In this document: in pieces, positions 1 to 5,911 of the stretch
Layout: each line of letters starts with the position of its first letter
Numbering within the stretch: the first letter of the stretch is position 1
Source of the DNA: Spirochaetales bacterium
GTDB lineage: Bacteria; Spirochaetota; Spirochaetia; SZUA-6; DRHE01
Direction of reading: 5' to 3'
Assembly: GCA_016930895.1 (NCBI GenBank)
Contig: JAFGFV010000293.1
Location: 1 to 9,750 of the forward strand
Length of the DNA: 9,750 bases
Translations under genes and position numbers: made by a program
Notes under the pieces: model-generated
What the model was told of the DNA's origin: nothing
Databases searched by the model: none
What the model saw: only the letters and a program-made list of their open reading frames with translations

Positions 1-221
1 AGCTGCTGGTAGCGGGCAGCATCGAAGAGGCCGATGGGGCTACGATCCTGCTACGGGCGGACCCGGTGCGCGCCGCGGCGGTGCTCGAACGGGCGGCGGG
101 TTCGCCGGAACTGCGGAGGCAGCTGGGGCGGCTGGGCAGGCAGGCCGCCGAGGAGCGCTATGACATCGATCGGGTGGCCGCGGCGTGGCAGAGTCTGATG
201 GGAGAAGCTACGGTACGATGA
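1..221 (+). CDS. C-terminal end of a probable GT4-type glycosyltransferase (5' partial)
   Basis: Only the last 72 codons are in the window; the first complete codon is at base 3 and the stop is TGA at 219-221. The readable tail has the layout of the C-terminal end of GT-B fold, family 4 glycosyltransferases: a hydrophobic strand, a D-P turn (RADPVRAAAVLERA), a stretch resembling 'spelRrqLGrlgRqaaeerYd', and a last helix starting DIDRVAAAW. In that family this part packs behind the nucleotide-sugar site; the active-site residues lie further upstream and cannot be checked here. The enzyme would transfer a sugar from a nucleotide-sugar donor, probably in envelope or polysaccharide synthesis. Its 3' end overlaps the convergent alcohol dehydrogenase gene by 14 bases. 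The family call rests on the tail alone, so it is moderate. Confidence 0.6.
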   Translation, partial: LLVAGSIEEADGATILLRADPVRAAAVLERAAGSPELRRQLGRLGRQAAEERYDIDRVAAAWQSLMGEATVR

Positions 222-1236
222 CCGCGCGGCCCGCCGCGCGGAACTGTTCCAGCTGGTCGAGTGCCCGGTTTACGGGCTCGGCCTCCAGAGGGACCCTCCT
301 GGTGACCACGTCGGAGAGCTCCAGCGCCCCGCTCTGCAGCAGCTCGAGGAGTAGGTGCAGCTCGGAGAGCAGGTGGTCGGAAACTCCGATGATCTCGGTC
401 TCCCTTCCGATCAGCTGCTGGTAGGTGTTGATCTCCACGGGACGGGAAGCAATGCCGGCCAGGGCTGCGCGGCCCAGGACGCCCAGGCAACGGATGGATT
501 GGATCGTGCTCTCCGGCTGTCCCGCCAGCTCGAGGGACACCTCGACCCCCCGGCCTTCGGTAAGGTGGCGGATCTCCTGCACGGGATCCACCTCGTTGGG
601 GTCGATGCCCACGGCGCCGTACGCCCCGGCCCTCTCCAGGTTTTCCCGCCAGGGGTCTACGGCGAACACCTCCAGGGCGCCGAAGTAGCGCGCCAGCTGC
701 ACCGCCGACAGTCCCAGGCCCCCCACTCCGAACACCGCCACCCGTTCCCCCGCCTGCAGCCGGGCCTTGCGCAGGGCGTGCAGGGCCGTGGCGGAGGAGC
801 ACATGGCCACCGCCGCCTGCTCGAAGGGCACCGACGCGGGCAGGCGGACGGCGTTTCGGGCCGGGATTCGGATGAGCTCGGCGTAGCCGCCGTCGATGTT
901 TTTGCCGATCATGGCCCCACGCCGGCAGAACTGCTCGTGCCCGCCGCGGCAGAACTCGCACTCCCCGCAGGTGACCATGTAATGCAGGCAGACCCGGTCC
1001 CCCACTGCCAGCCCCGCCGTCCCCGAGGCGACCTCCTCGATCTCGCCCGCGACTTCGTGACCCAAGGTCAACGGGAGGGGCCCCGCCGGGGAGGTGCCGG
1101 CCCGGTAGTGGGCGTCGGAATGGCAGATGCCCGCGGCGCGCACCCGCACCACGACTTCCCGCTCGCCAGCGCGCGGGTCGGGGACCTCCTGGAGCTGGAG
1201 CGGCCTGCCGATGCCCACGAGCCTGAGGGCCTTCAT
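208..1236 (-). CDS. Zinc-dependent medium-chain (MDR) alcohol dehydrogenase, NAD-type
   Basis: 342-residue cytosolic oxidoreductase of the zinc alcohol dehydrogenase family, interconverting an alcohol and its aldehyde or ketone. Catalytic zinc ligands are visible as C38 (GICHSD), H60 with E61 (GHE) and C146; structural zinc ligands are C90, C93, C96 and C104. The Rossmann motif GVGGLG is at 170-175, and D194 at the end of the second strand favours NAD over NADP. Length is normal for the family. The start ATG at 1236 has a clear Shine-Dalgarno AAGGAGG (plus-strand 1244-1250) seven bases upstream. It lies 30 bases after the stop of the 5-alpha-reductase-like gene, so the two are probably co-transcribed. 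The substrate cannot be read from sequence; the neighbour suggests an allylic or enone-forming alcohol (inference). The stop overlaps the convergent glycosyltransferase gene. Confidence 0.95.
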   Translation of the reverse strand: MKALRLVGIGRPLQLQEVPDPRAGEREVVVRVRAAGICHSDAHYRAGTSPAGPLPLTLGHEVAGEIEEVASGTAGLAVGDRVCLHYMVTCGECEFCRGGHEQFCRRGAMIGKNIDGGYAELIRIPARNAVRLPASVPFEQAAVAMCSSATALHALRKARLQAGERVAVFGVGGLGLSAVQLARYFGALEVFAVDPWRENLERAGAYGAVGIDPNEVDPVQEIRHLTEGRGVEVSLELAGQPESTIQSIRCLGVLGRAALAGIASRPVEINTYQQLIGRETEIIGVSDHLLSELHLLLELLQSGALELSDVVTRRVPLEAEPVNRALDQLEQFRAAGRAVIVP

Positions 1237-1266
1237 CTCGATGCCTCCTTCCGCCGGGCGCGGGGA

Positions 1267-2031
1267 TTACAGGATGAAAGGAATGATCGCCTTGCGGTCA
1301 GCCGGGTAGTCCGGAAAGCGGCGCCGGTACCAGCGGTGGTGCGCGACGGCCCGGGGGACCAGGTTGGCCGCCGTCCACAGGGCGAAGGTCAGCCCTGGAA
1401 GTGACCAGGTCATGACTGCCCATCCGGACCACTCCACGATCTCGCCGAGGTAGTTGGCGCAGGACACCAGCTCGAAGAACCCCCCGCGCGGGATGCGGTA
1501 GCCCGCCGCCTCCTCGCCCCGCATCCGCCGGAGAATGCCGTCGGAGTGCAGATTGATGAACATGCCCCCGACAAAGAGCGTCACGCCGATGATGAAGCGC
1601 AGGCTGAGCATCCAGCCGATGGTATAGCGCCCCCCGAACAGGTTCAAATAGGTGCCGTTCAGATACGCGTTGACGAAATTGAAGAACAGGCCCATGGCCG
1701 CGACGGAGAGCACCATGGGGCGCTCCGCGTTCTTCATGCGCAGCGGGTAGAGGATGGAGCGGTTGGTGTAGTGCAGGATCCAGAGGATAAAGAACACCGC
1801 CGTGGCCGGGTTCAGGCTCTGGTTGCCGACCAGGAAGAACAGGGCAAAGGCAACCGGGGACGCCCCCTCCATCAGGATCCAGCCCCATCGGGCCTGAAGC
1901 GCCGGACCCCAGCCCTCCCGGCTATGGCGGCCGTACGGGGCCGTCACGAACAGGAGCAGGATGAAGGTGAACACGGCGATCAGGATCCACCCGAGATTGA
2001 AGATGACATACATCGGGTACCGATTCACCAT
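1267..2031 (-). CDS. Steroid 5-alpha-reductase-like membrane enoyl reductase (SRD5A1/2 family)
   Basis: 254-residue polytopic inner-membrane protein closely resembling animal SRD5A1/SRD5A2, which use NADPH to saturate the C=C bond of an enone. Counting from ATG 2031, conserved landmarks are E55 and Y88 (equivalents, by alignment from memory, of the catalytic Glu/Tyr pair), N160-x3-D164 (INLHSD), Y178-R179 followed by IPRGG, N193 and E197 in NYLGEIVEW, and Y235 near the C-terminal HHRWY motif, ending in IIPFIL. With this start, length and residue numbers match human SRD5A2 as I recall it, which supports ATG 2031 over the upstream GTG at 2073. No Shine-Dalgarno is present; a -10-like TACACT ends six bases before the ATG, so the mRNA is probably leaderless. 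A bacterial substrate is unknown: a polyprenal, sterol-like or other enone is possible. It is first in an operon with the alcohol dehydrogenase. Confidence 0.93.
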   Translation of the reverse strand: MVNRYPMYVIFNLGWILIAVFTFILLLFVTAPYGRHSREGWGPALQARWGWILMEGASPVAFALFFLVGNQSLNPATAVFFILWILHYTNRSILYPLRMKNAERPMVLSVAAMGLFFNFVNAYLNGTYLNLFGGRYTIGWMLSLRFIIGVTLFVGGMFINLHSDGILRRMRGEEAAGYRIPRGGFFELVSCANYLGEIVEWSGWAVMTWSLPGLTFALWTAANLVPRAVAHHRWYRRRFPDYPADRKAIIPFIL

Positions 2032-2037
2032 GACCGC

Positions 2038-2066
2038 AGTGTAACGGGTCTCCGCCGGGCCCGCAA
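2038..2066 (-). promoter_or_regulatory. Probable promoter of the reductase-dehydrogenase operon (leaderless)
   Basis: On the minus strand, TTGCGG (2066-2061), a 17-base spacer and TACACT (2043-2038) form a sigma70-like promoter. The hexamer ends six bases before the ATG at 2031, so transcription should begin at or next to the A of the start codon. The -35 is a weak match (3 of 6); the -10 matches 4 of 6. Confidence 0.5.
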
Positions 2067-2080
2067 GAGGCACTCGGCGA

Positions 2081-2096
2081 GCTGCACGGCTGCACG
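2081..2096. repeat. Tandem 8-base direct repeat upstream of the reductase promoter
   Basis: GCTGCACG occurs twice back to back, starting 15 bases beyond the -35 box of the reductase promoter. Its position would suit a binding site for an activator, but two 8-mers can arise by chance in GC-rich DNA. Confidence 0.35.
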
Positions 2097-2120
2097 GGCG
2101 GTGTCCCCGAGTGGAGCGCT

Positions 2121-2137
2121 CAGGCCGAGGGGGCCTG
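2121..2137 (-). terminator. Possible hairpin terminator after the GH88-like gene
   Basis: CAGGCC and GGCCTG form a perfect 6-bp stem with a 5-base loop, 23 bases downstream of the minus-strand stop at 2161. No T-run follows it on the minus strand, so it is at best a non-canonical terminator or an mRNA-stabilising hairpin. Confidence 0.3.
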
Positions 2138-2160
2138 GATCGGGTTCGGGGCCCGGGGCT

Positions 2161-3558
2161 TCACAGAGAGCTCCAGAAGGTGTAGTAGGGCCCCCCCTCG
2201 CCCAGTTTCTTGAGATACAGGGCGAGCTCCCGGGCGTGGTAGTCGCCCCACATGCTGGACTCCCCGGCGGGCACCGCGCGCCCCGGGGGCACGTAGTCCC
2301 AGCCGTTGGGCCGGTGGTACACCGAATGGAGGATCAGGCCCTGGTGCTCGGGGTCACGGCACACGTAGGGGTCGGCGAAGAGGGTGGCGGCCACGGTCAG
2401 GCCGGCCTGGAAGTAGCGCTCACCCTGCTCGCGCAGTCCCCGCTCGCGGAGGAAGCGGCCCAGGCGCAGCAGCCCCTGCGCGGCAACGGCGGCAGCCGAG
2501 CTGTCCACCGGCTCGTGCTCGTTGAACGGGTCCGCAGGCTTGTCGAGGTACCCCGGCATGAGGACCAGTCCGGGGGCGCCGGTGTCCCAGTAGGGAATCC
2601 CGTCCACCGGCGTGTTCTGGATGTAGAAGTCCGCCAGGGCGCAGGCGGTCTCCGTGAAGCGCTGCAGGAAGCTCTCCTGCCCCTCCAGGGGACCCGCCCG
2701 CAGGCCCTTGAACTCCTTGGGGGGCACCGCACGCAGGAACTCCAGGAACTCCGGGTACCCCGCCAGGGCCCACGCCAGGCCGCGGGTCCAGGTGGAGAAG
2801 GGTGAGTAGCCCTGCTGCGTGCTCGGGCAGCGAAAGGCCCCGCTCAGCGTGTTGAAGACGGCCTCGTGGACGGTCCGTCCCCTCACGTCGTAGGCGTCGC
2901 GCTCTTCCCCGTAATAGACATTGTATCGGGCCGTGCACTCCGCGTGCCGGAGGGCCCGCTCGAGCAGAGAGATCCTGCGGTCCTGCTCGCCCATGAGCAC
3001 GTGGCCCAGGCGGTGGGCCGCCGCCAGCACGCGCAGGGAGCGTATCGTGTCCACCAGCAGAGAGTGCGGACCGTTGAACGAGTAGACGTACCCGAGCTCT
3101 TCCGGCAGCTCCGTCCAGCGGGCCGCCTGCACCGCCCCGGAGACCTTGAGGGCCAGCTCGCAGAAGCGCTCGGCCCAGAGGTTCTCGGGCACGCGCCCTT
3201 CCCGGTGAAGACGCAGCAGGTTGCCGTAGGTGCTCACAGTGTTGAAGCCGTGATCGTGCACTCCCGTGTGGCTTACGTGCGGCGCCATGGCCTTGACCGT
3301 GCCCTCCACGCCGATGTCCAGGAACTGGCGGATGCCCGTGGCGTCGTACTGCAGGAGTGCCGAGCCGAACTGGAACCCCCGCGTCCACTCGGTCCATCCT
3401 CGGGTGGTGTATGCACCCTTGACCGTGAATACCGGCGTCCCCTCCTCGGGCTTCCAGCTGCGTTGCAGGCTCAGTATCTTCTGGCCGGAGAGCTCGAACA
3501 GGTGGGCGATCCTGGGCAGCAGTCCCTCCGGCGTCAGAGACGCGTCGATCCTGATCAT
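2161..3558 (-). CDS. GH88-like unsaturated glucuronyl hydrolase (alpha/alpha-barrel glycosidase)
   Basis: 465 residues from ATG 3558. The protein shows the marks of the GH88/GH105 alpha6/alpha6-barrel family, which removes unsaturated uronic acid residues left by polysaccharide lyases. Counting from this start, HDHGF (D102) matches the first key Asp region, and the D in LLVDTIRSL (D170) sits where the general acid/base Asp of GH88 enzymes lies. The conserved STWTRGLAWAL motif (255-265), the VDSSAAAVAAQGLL motif (351-364) and the terminal SSMWGDYHARELAL are also present. It is longer than the roughly 380-residue Bacillus prototype. No signal peptide is evident, so it probably acts on imported oligosaccharides. 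Start choice: ATG 3558 has Shine-Dalgarno GAGGAG seven bases upstream, whereas the upstream ATG at 3597 lies inside the -10 box. No lyase or sugar transporter is visible nearby, so the substrate is unknown. Confidence 0.88.
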   Translation of the reverse strand: MIRIDASLTPEGLLPRIAHLFELSGQKILSLQRSWKPEEGTPVFTVKGAYTTRGWTEWTRGFQFGSALLQYDATGIRQFLDIGVEGTVKAMAPHVSHTGVHDHGFNTVSTYGNLLRLHREGRVPENLWAERFCELALKVSGAVQAARWTELPEELGYVYSFNGPHSLLVDTIRSLRVLAAAHRLGHVLMGEQDRRISLLERALRHAECTARYNVYYGEERDAYDVRGRTVHEAVFNTLSGAFRCPSTQQGYSPFSTWTRGLAWALAGYPEFLEFLRAVPPKEFKGLRAGPLEGQESFLQRFTETACALADFYIQNTPVDGIPYWDTGAPGLVLMPGYLDKPADPFNEHEPVDSSAAAVAAQGLLRLGRFLRERGLREQGERYFQAGLTVAATLFADPYVCRDPEHQGLILHSVYHRPNGWDYVPPGRAVPAGESSMWGDYHARELALYLKKLGEGGPYYTFWSSL

Positions 3559-3565
3559 TTCGAGG

Positions 3566-3571
3566 CTCCTC
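3566..3571 (-). promoter_or_regulatory. Ribosome binding site that fixes the GH88-like start
   Basis: GAGGAG on the minus strand, seven bases before ATG 3558. It decides this start over the in-frame ATG at 3597, which has only a weak AGGA three bases away and lies upstream of the predicted transcription start. Confidence 0.7.
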
Positions 3572-3595
3572 GCGGTTCGTGCGGATCTCTTGGCC

Positions 3596-3625
3596 ATTAT
3601 TCCTGCAAACCGCCGTCGGTGTCAA
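3596..3625 (-). promoter_or_regulatory. Strong sigma70-type promoter of the GH88-like gene
   Basis: Minus strand: perfect TTGACA (3625-3620), 18-base spacer, AATAAT (3601-3596; 5 of 6). Transcription would start near 3589, giving a leader of about 30 bases that includes the Shine-Dalgarno. The ATG at 3597 begins within this -10 box and so cannot be in the mRNA. Confidence 0.75.
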
Positions 3626-3640
3626 ACTGCGGGCGGCGGT
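3609..3640. promoter_or_regulatory. Inverted repeat flanking the GH88-like -35 box; possible operator
   Basis: ACCGCCG (3609-3615) and its exact complement CGGCGGT (3634-3640) are separated by 18 bases and centred on the TTGACA of the hydrolase promoter, 31 bases before the divergent exporter promoter. The arrangement would suit a repressor dimer controlling a catabolic gene. The arms are short and GC-rich, so chance is possible. Confidence 0.3.
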
Positions 3641-3670
3641 CGGAGCCCGGAAGGCCGGCGTGGGGGAAGT

Positions 3671-3699
3671 TTGACGGAGCTGGCGGGATCGTCTAACCT
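3671..3699 (+). promoter_or_regulatory. Promoter of the split ThrE-type exporter operon (leaderless)
   Basis: TTGACG (3671-3676), 17-base spacer, TAACCT (3694-3699). The -10 keeps the key T1, A2 and T6 positions and ends six bases before ATG 3706, so the transcript should begin at the start codon. There is no Shine-Dalgarno in the preceding 20 bases. Confidence 0.6.
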
Positions 3700-3705
3700 T
3701 GTCTC

Positions 3706-4515
3706 ATGTCATCCACGAGCCAGGAAGCCGGGCTGGGCTTCCCCGGGGAGGCGGGCGACGAGGTGGTCCGAATCGCCGCCCGGGCCGGGCGCATGATGCT
3801 GGAAAACGGCGGAGAGACCAACCGGGCGCAGGACACGGTCAACACGCTGTGCCTGAAGCTGGGCATGGCCGAGGCGGACAGCTTCGCCACCCCCACTGGA
3901 CTGATGCTCTCGGGCGTGGACCGGCAGGGGCGCTCGTTTTCCTCGGTCACCCGGGTGACCCGGCGCGTCATCGACCTGGAGAAGGTGACCCGGATCTCCG
4001 AGCTGGCCCGGAACGCAGGAGGCGGCAGTCTGGAGAGCCGCGCCGTTCAGCGGGAGCTGGACCGCATCGCTGCCGCCCGGCAGTACGTGGACGCGGTCAA
4101 GATAGCGGTGGGCGCCGCCACGGCGGGCTGCTGCACCCTGCTGTTCGGGGGCGGCTGGCGGGAGGCCCTGGCCACGATTCCCGTCGGGGCGCTGGTCAAG
4201 CTGCTCTCGATCCTGTTGGCAAAGGTCCATCTCAACGATTTCTTCATTAACATTGTCGGGGGAATGCTCGCCGCTGTGCTGGCCTCTGCCGCCGCGGCTC
4301 TGGGGCTCGCGATCCGGGCCGATCCGGTGATCATCGGCGCGATCATGCTCCTGATTCCCGGGATTACGATGGTCAACGCGATCCGCGATACCATCGCGGG
4401 GGACTTGGTCGCCGGGATCTCCCGAACCGTGGAAGCGGTCATCGTGGCCGTGGCCATCGCCATCGGTACGGGACTGGGGGTCCGCCTGTGGGCCCTGGTC
4501 GCGGGAGGGTCGTGA
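3706..4515 (+). CDS. Threonine/serine exporter ThrE family, large subunit (YjjP-type, DUF1212)
   Basis: 269 residues. A soluble N-terminal region of about 130 residues carries the family motif around ENGGETNRAQDTV (33-45). It is followed by about five membrane helices (roughly 131-149, 153-172, 180-202, 206-222, 240-262) with the conserved IPGITMVNAIRD (218-228) between the last two. The family exports small metabolites from the cytoplasm: threonine and serine in the fused Corynebacterium ThrE, and succinate for the E. coli YjjP/YjjB pair. The substrate here is not readable. The gene for the small partner follows after three bases. The start is ATG 3706, with no Shine-Dalgarno but a promoter placed for a leaderless mRNA; the resulting N-terminus has the length expected for the family. 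Confidence 0.93.
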   Translation: MSSTSQEAGLGFPGEAGDEVVRIAARAGRMMLENGGETNRAQDTVNTLCLKLGMAEADSFATPTGLMLSGVDRQGRSFSSVTRVTRRVIDLEKVTRISELARNAGGGSLESRAVQRELDRIAAARQYVDAVKIAVGAATAGCCTLLFGGGWREALATIPVGALVKLLSILLAKVHLNDFFINIVGGMLAAVLASAAAALGLAIRADPVIIGAIMLLIPGITMVNAIRDTIAGDLVAGISRTVEAVIVAVAIAIGTGLGVRLWALVAGGS

Positions 4516-4518
4516 GGG

Positions 4519-4980
4519 ATGCTGGTGCAGGTCATCGCAGGCGCTCTGGCCGCTTTGGGGTTCTCCGTGCTGTTCAACGTCAGGGGACGCAAGATCCTGC
4601 TGGCGGCGCTCGGCGGGTTGACCGGCTGGGTCATCCACCTGATGGTCCTCCGGCTGGGCGGTTCGGTGGTGGCGGCCACCTTCGTCGCTTCCGTAGGGAT
4701 CGGCCTGTATGCGGAGCTCCTGGCGCACCTGGCGGGGCTGCCGGCCACCCTCTTCATCGTGTCTGCGATCATCCCGTTGGTGCCGGGGGGCGGTCTGTAC
4801 GCCACCATGAACCACGCCCTGAGGGGCCAGATCCCCGAGACGGTGTCGATGGGAATGCAGACCGTATACCTGGCCGGAGCCATCGCTACGGGGGTGGCGC
4901 TGGTATCCTCGCTGCGGGCGATCCTGGGCCGGGGCCGCAGGAGGCCCGGGCTCAGGAGAGGGTCCCGGCCTCCACGCTGA
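4519..4980 (+). CDS. Threonine/serine exporter small subunit (YjjB-type, DUF3815)
   Basis: 153-residue hydrophobic protein with about four membrane helices (roughly 3-19, 26-45, 50-72, 76-98) and a fifth near 112-131, then a short Arg/Pro-rich cytoplasmic tail. The conserved IPLVPGGGLYATM (85-97) mirrors the IPGITMVNAIRD motif of the large subunit. It corresponds to the C-terminal half of one-piece ThrE, so the two products should form one exporter. It starts three bases after the stop of its partner; GGGAGGG (4503-4509) lies nine bases before the ATG, inside the end of the upstream gene, which favours coupled translation. No clear terminator follows. Confidence 0.9.
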   Translation: MLVQVIAGALAALGFSVLFNVRGRKILLAALGGLTGWVIHLMVLRLGGSVVAATFVASVGIGLYAELLAHLAGLPATLFIVSAIIPLVPGGGLYATMNHALRGQIPETVSMGMQTVYLAGAIATGVALVSSLRAILGRGRRRPGLRRGSRPPR

Positions 4981-5080
4981 ACCCGATAGTCCCACGGGGG
5001 TGGGGAAGCGGGAGAGCCCGGCGGGCAGGCGGCCCTGCGGCGGCGGGTCTGGCAATCTTTCCTTTGCGCTCGATTTGAGA

Positions 5081-5086
5081 TAGAAT
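5081..5086 (+). promoter_or_regulatory. Probable -10 element of the HAD/cyclase-like unit
   Basis: TAGAAT matches the consensus at 5 of 6 positions; a poor -35 (TTTCCT, 5058-5063) lies 17 bases upstream. Transcription would start near 5093, six bases before a GTG that opens a 37-codon ORF. The 228-base gap between the exporter and HAD genes otherwise holds two short hairpins (4990-5005 and 5025-5038) that could end exporter transcription but lack a T-run directly after them. Confidence 0.5.
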
Positions 5087-5098
5087 CCGTCAACCATC

Positions 5099-5212
5099 GT
5101 GGATTTCGAGGGACCGGCGGGTGTCTCCGCAGGCAGGTGTTGCGGCGCGCCGGCGTCGGCGGCGTCGGCCCAAACGGCCCCGGCCGAGGAGCCCTGGATG
5201 CCTGTGAGATGA
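5099..5212 (+). CDS. Possible 37-residue leader ORF coupled to the HAD gene
   Basis: An uninterrupted frame from GTG 5099 to TGA 5210-5212. It begins 12 bases after the TAGAAT hexamer, hence about six bases into the predicted mRNA, without a Shine-Dalgarno. Its stop overlaps the HAD start as ATGA. The peptide is rich in Ala, Gly and Pro, has a Cys-Cys pair at 14-15, and ends EEPWMPVR. A second entry point is possible inside it: GAGGAG (5186-5191) is six bases before an in-frame ATG (5198) that would give only four codons before the same stop. The HAD start itself has no good Shine-Dalgarno, so coupling from this ORF could supply its ribosomes. No homolog is recognised, and an ORF this short in GC-rich DNA may be chance. 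Confidence 0.33.
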   Translation: MDFEGPAGVSAGRCCGAPASAASAQTAPAEEPWMPVR

Positions 5213-5868
5213 AACCTGTTGCAGGGATAGACTTTTTCGATCTCGACCACACCCTGATCGCCGGCTCTTCGGCGGTTTCTTTTCTCCTCCACGGCATCCG
5301 CGGCAGGGTATTTCCGGTGACGGCTGCGCTGTTCGTGCCTCTGTTCTATGTACGCTACCGCCTGGGCCTGATCAATCCCGAAGCCGAGACCTGGAGCTTC
5401 TCGGTGCTGCACGGCATCTCCCGGCCCGTGCTGGAAGAAGTGGCGCGCGAGGGGTTTCGCGGGCTTCGGGAGCGGATCTACCCGCAGGCGCGCGCCCTGA
5501 TCGCGGCCCGGCGAGCCCGGGGGCGGGAGGTGGTGCTGGCCACCTCGTCGATCGCGATCGCGGTCCGGCCCCTGGCCGAAGAGCTCGGCATCACCGAGGT
5601 CATCGCCTCCAGGCTGGAGCTCCAGGGAGAGCGCTGCACGGGACGATTCGTCGAGCCGCCCCTCCTGGGCCAACAGAAAAAACGCCGCGTGCTGGGGTAT
5701 CTCGATGAACGGGGCGTGCAGCCGGAGGCGTGCGGCTTCTACACGGACAGCATCTCCGATCTGCCCCTGCTCGAGGCCGTGGGCGAGCCGGTGGCGGTCA
5801 ACCCCGATCCGCGCCTGCGCCGCCTGGCCCGGTCCCGGGGCTGGTCCGTGCTGCGCTTCAGGCTCTAG
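5209..5868 (+). CDS. HAD superfamily phosphatase, subfamily IB (SerB/CicA-like)
   Basis: 219-residue cytosolic hydrolase with all four HAD motifs. Motif I is FFDLDHT with nucleophile D11 and acid D13; motif II is VLATSS (109-114); motif III is the Lys in QKKRR (157-158); motif IV is YTDSISDLPLLE with D180 and D184. The ending, with VAVNPDPRLRRLARSRGW, is characteristic of the HAD-IB group that includes phosphoserine phosphatase relatives and proteins acting on phospholipid-type phosphomonoesters. The cap lies between motifs I and II (about 20-100) and includes a hydrophobic patch at 34-49. The substrate is unknown. I chose ATG 5209 because the longer frame from GTG 5137 adds only low-complexity Gly/Arg residues before the conserved N-terminal strand. 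The cyclase-like gene follows 43 bases later on the same strand. Confidence 0.9.
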   Translation: MKPVAGIDFFDLDHTLIAGSSAVSFLLHGIRGRVFPVTAALFVPLFYVRYRLGLINPEAETWSFSVLHGISRPVLEEVAREGFRGLRERIYPQARALIAARRARGREVVLATSSIAIAVRPLAEELGITEVIASRLELQGERCTGRFVEPPLLGQQKKRRVLGYLDERGVQPEACGFYTDSISDLPLLEAVGEPVAVNPDPRLRRLARSRGWSVLRFRL

Positions 5869-5891
5869 CAGTTACGCACCTCCCCGGCTTG

Positions 5892-5900
5892 TGATACAGT
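5892..5900 (+). promoter_or_regulatory. Extended -10 element before the cyclase-like gene
   Basis: TGATACAGT is a TGn extended -10 joined to TACAGT, 11 bases before ATG 5912. No convincing -35 is needed for such promoters and none is seen. Transcription would start near 5907, leaving a leader of about five bases with no Shine-Dalgarno. This would give the cyclase-like gene its own transcript besides read-through from the HAD gene. Confidence 0.45.
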
Positions 5901-5911
5901 AGTCAATCGAG

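Noticed and set aside
355..1404. A 349-codon plus-strand frame opposite the alcohol dehydrogenase and 3' part of the reductase gene
   Set aside because: The opposite strand encodes a complete zinc alcohol dehydrogenase with all ligands; this frame is its shadow.
2420..3625. A 401-codon minus-strand frame overlapping the GH88-like gene in another frame
   Set aside because: Arg/Gly/Ala/Pro-rich shadow without motifs; the GH88 frame carries the conserved residues and a ribosome binding site.
4990..5038. Two short hairpins (4990-5005 and 5025-5038) as a terminator for the exporter operon
   Set aside because: Stems of 5-6 bp with no adjacent T-run; the nearest T-rich stretch is about 20 bases further on. 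Mentioned only as a possibility with the promoter entry.
3709..5673. A 654-codon open frame on the minus strand opposite the exporter and HAD genes
   Set aside because: It is antisense to three well-supported genes; its translation is low-complexity (Gln, Arg, Gly, Asp, His-rich), as expected for the reverse frame of GC-rich coding DNA, and it has no recognisable motif.
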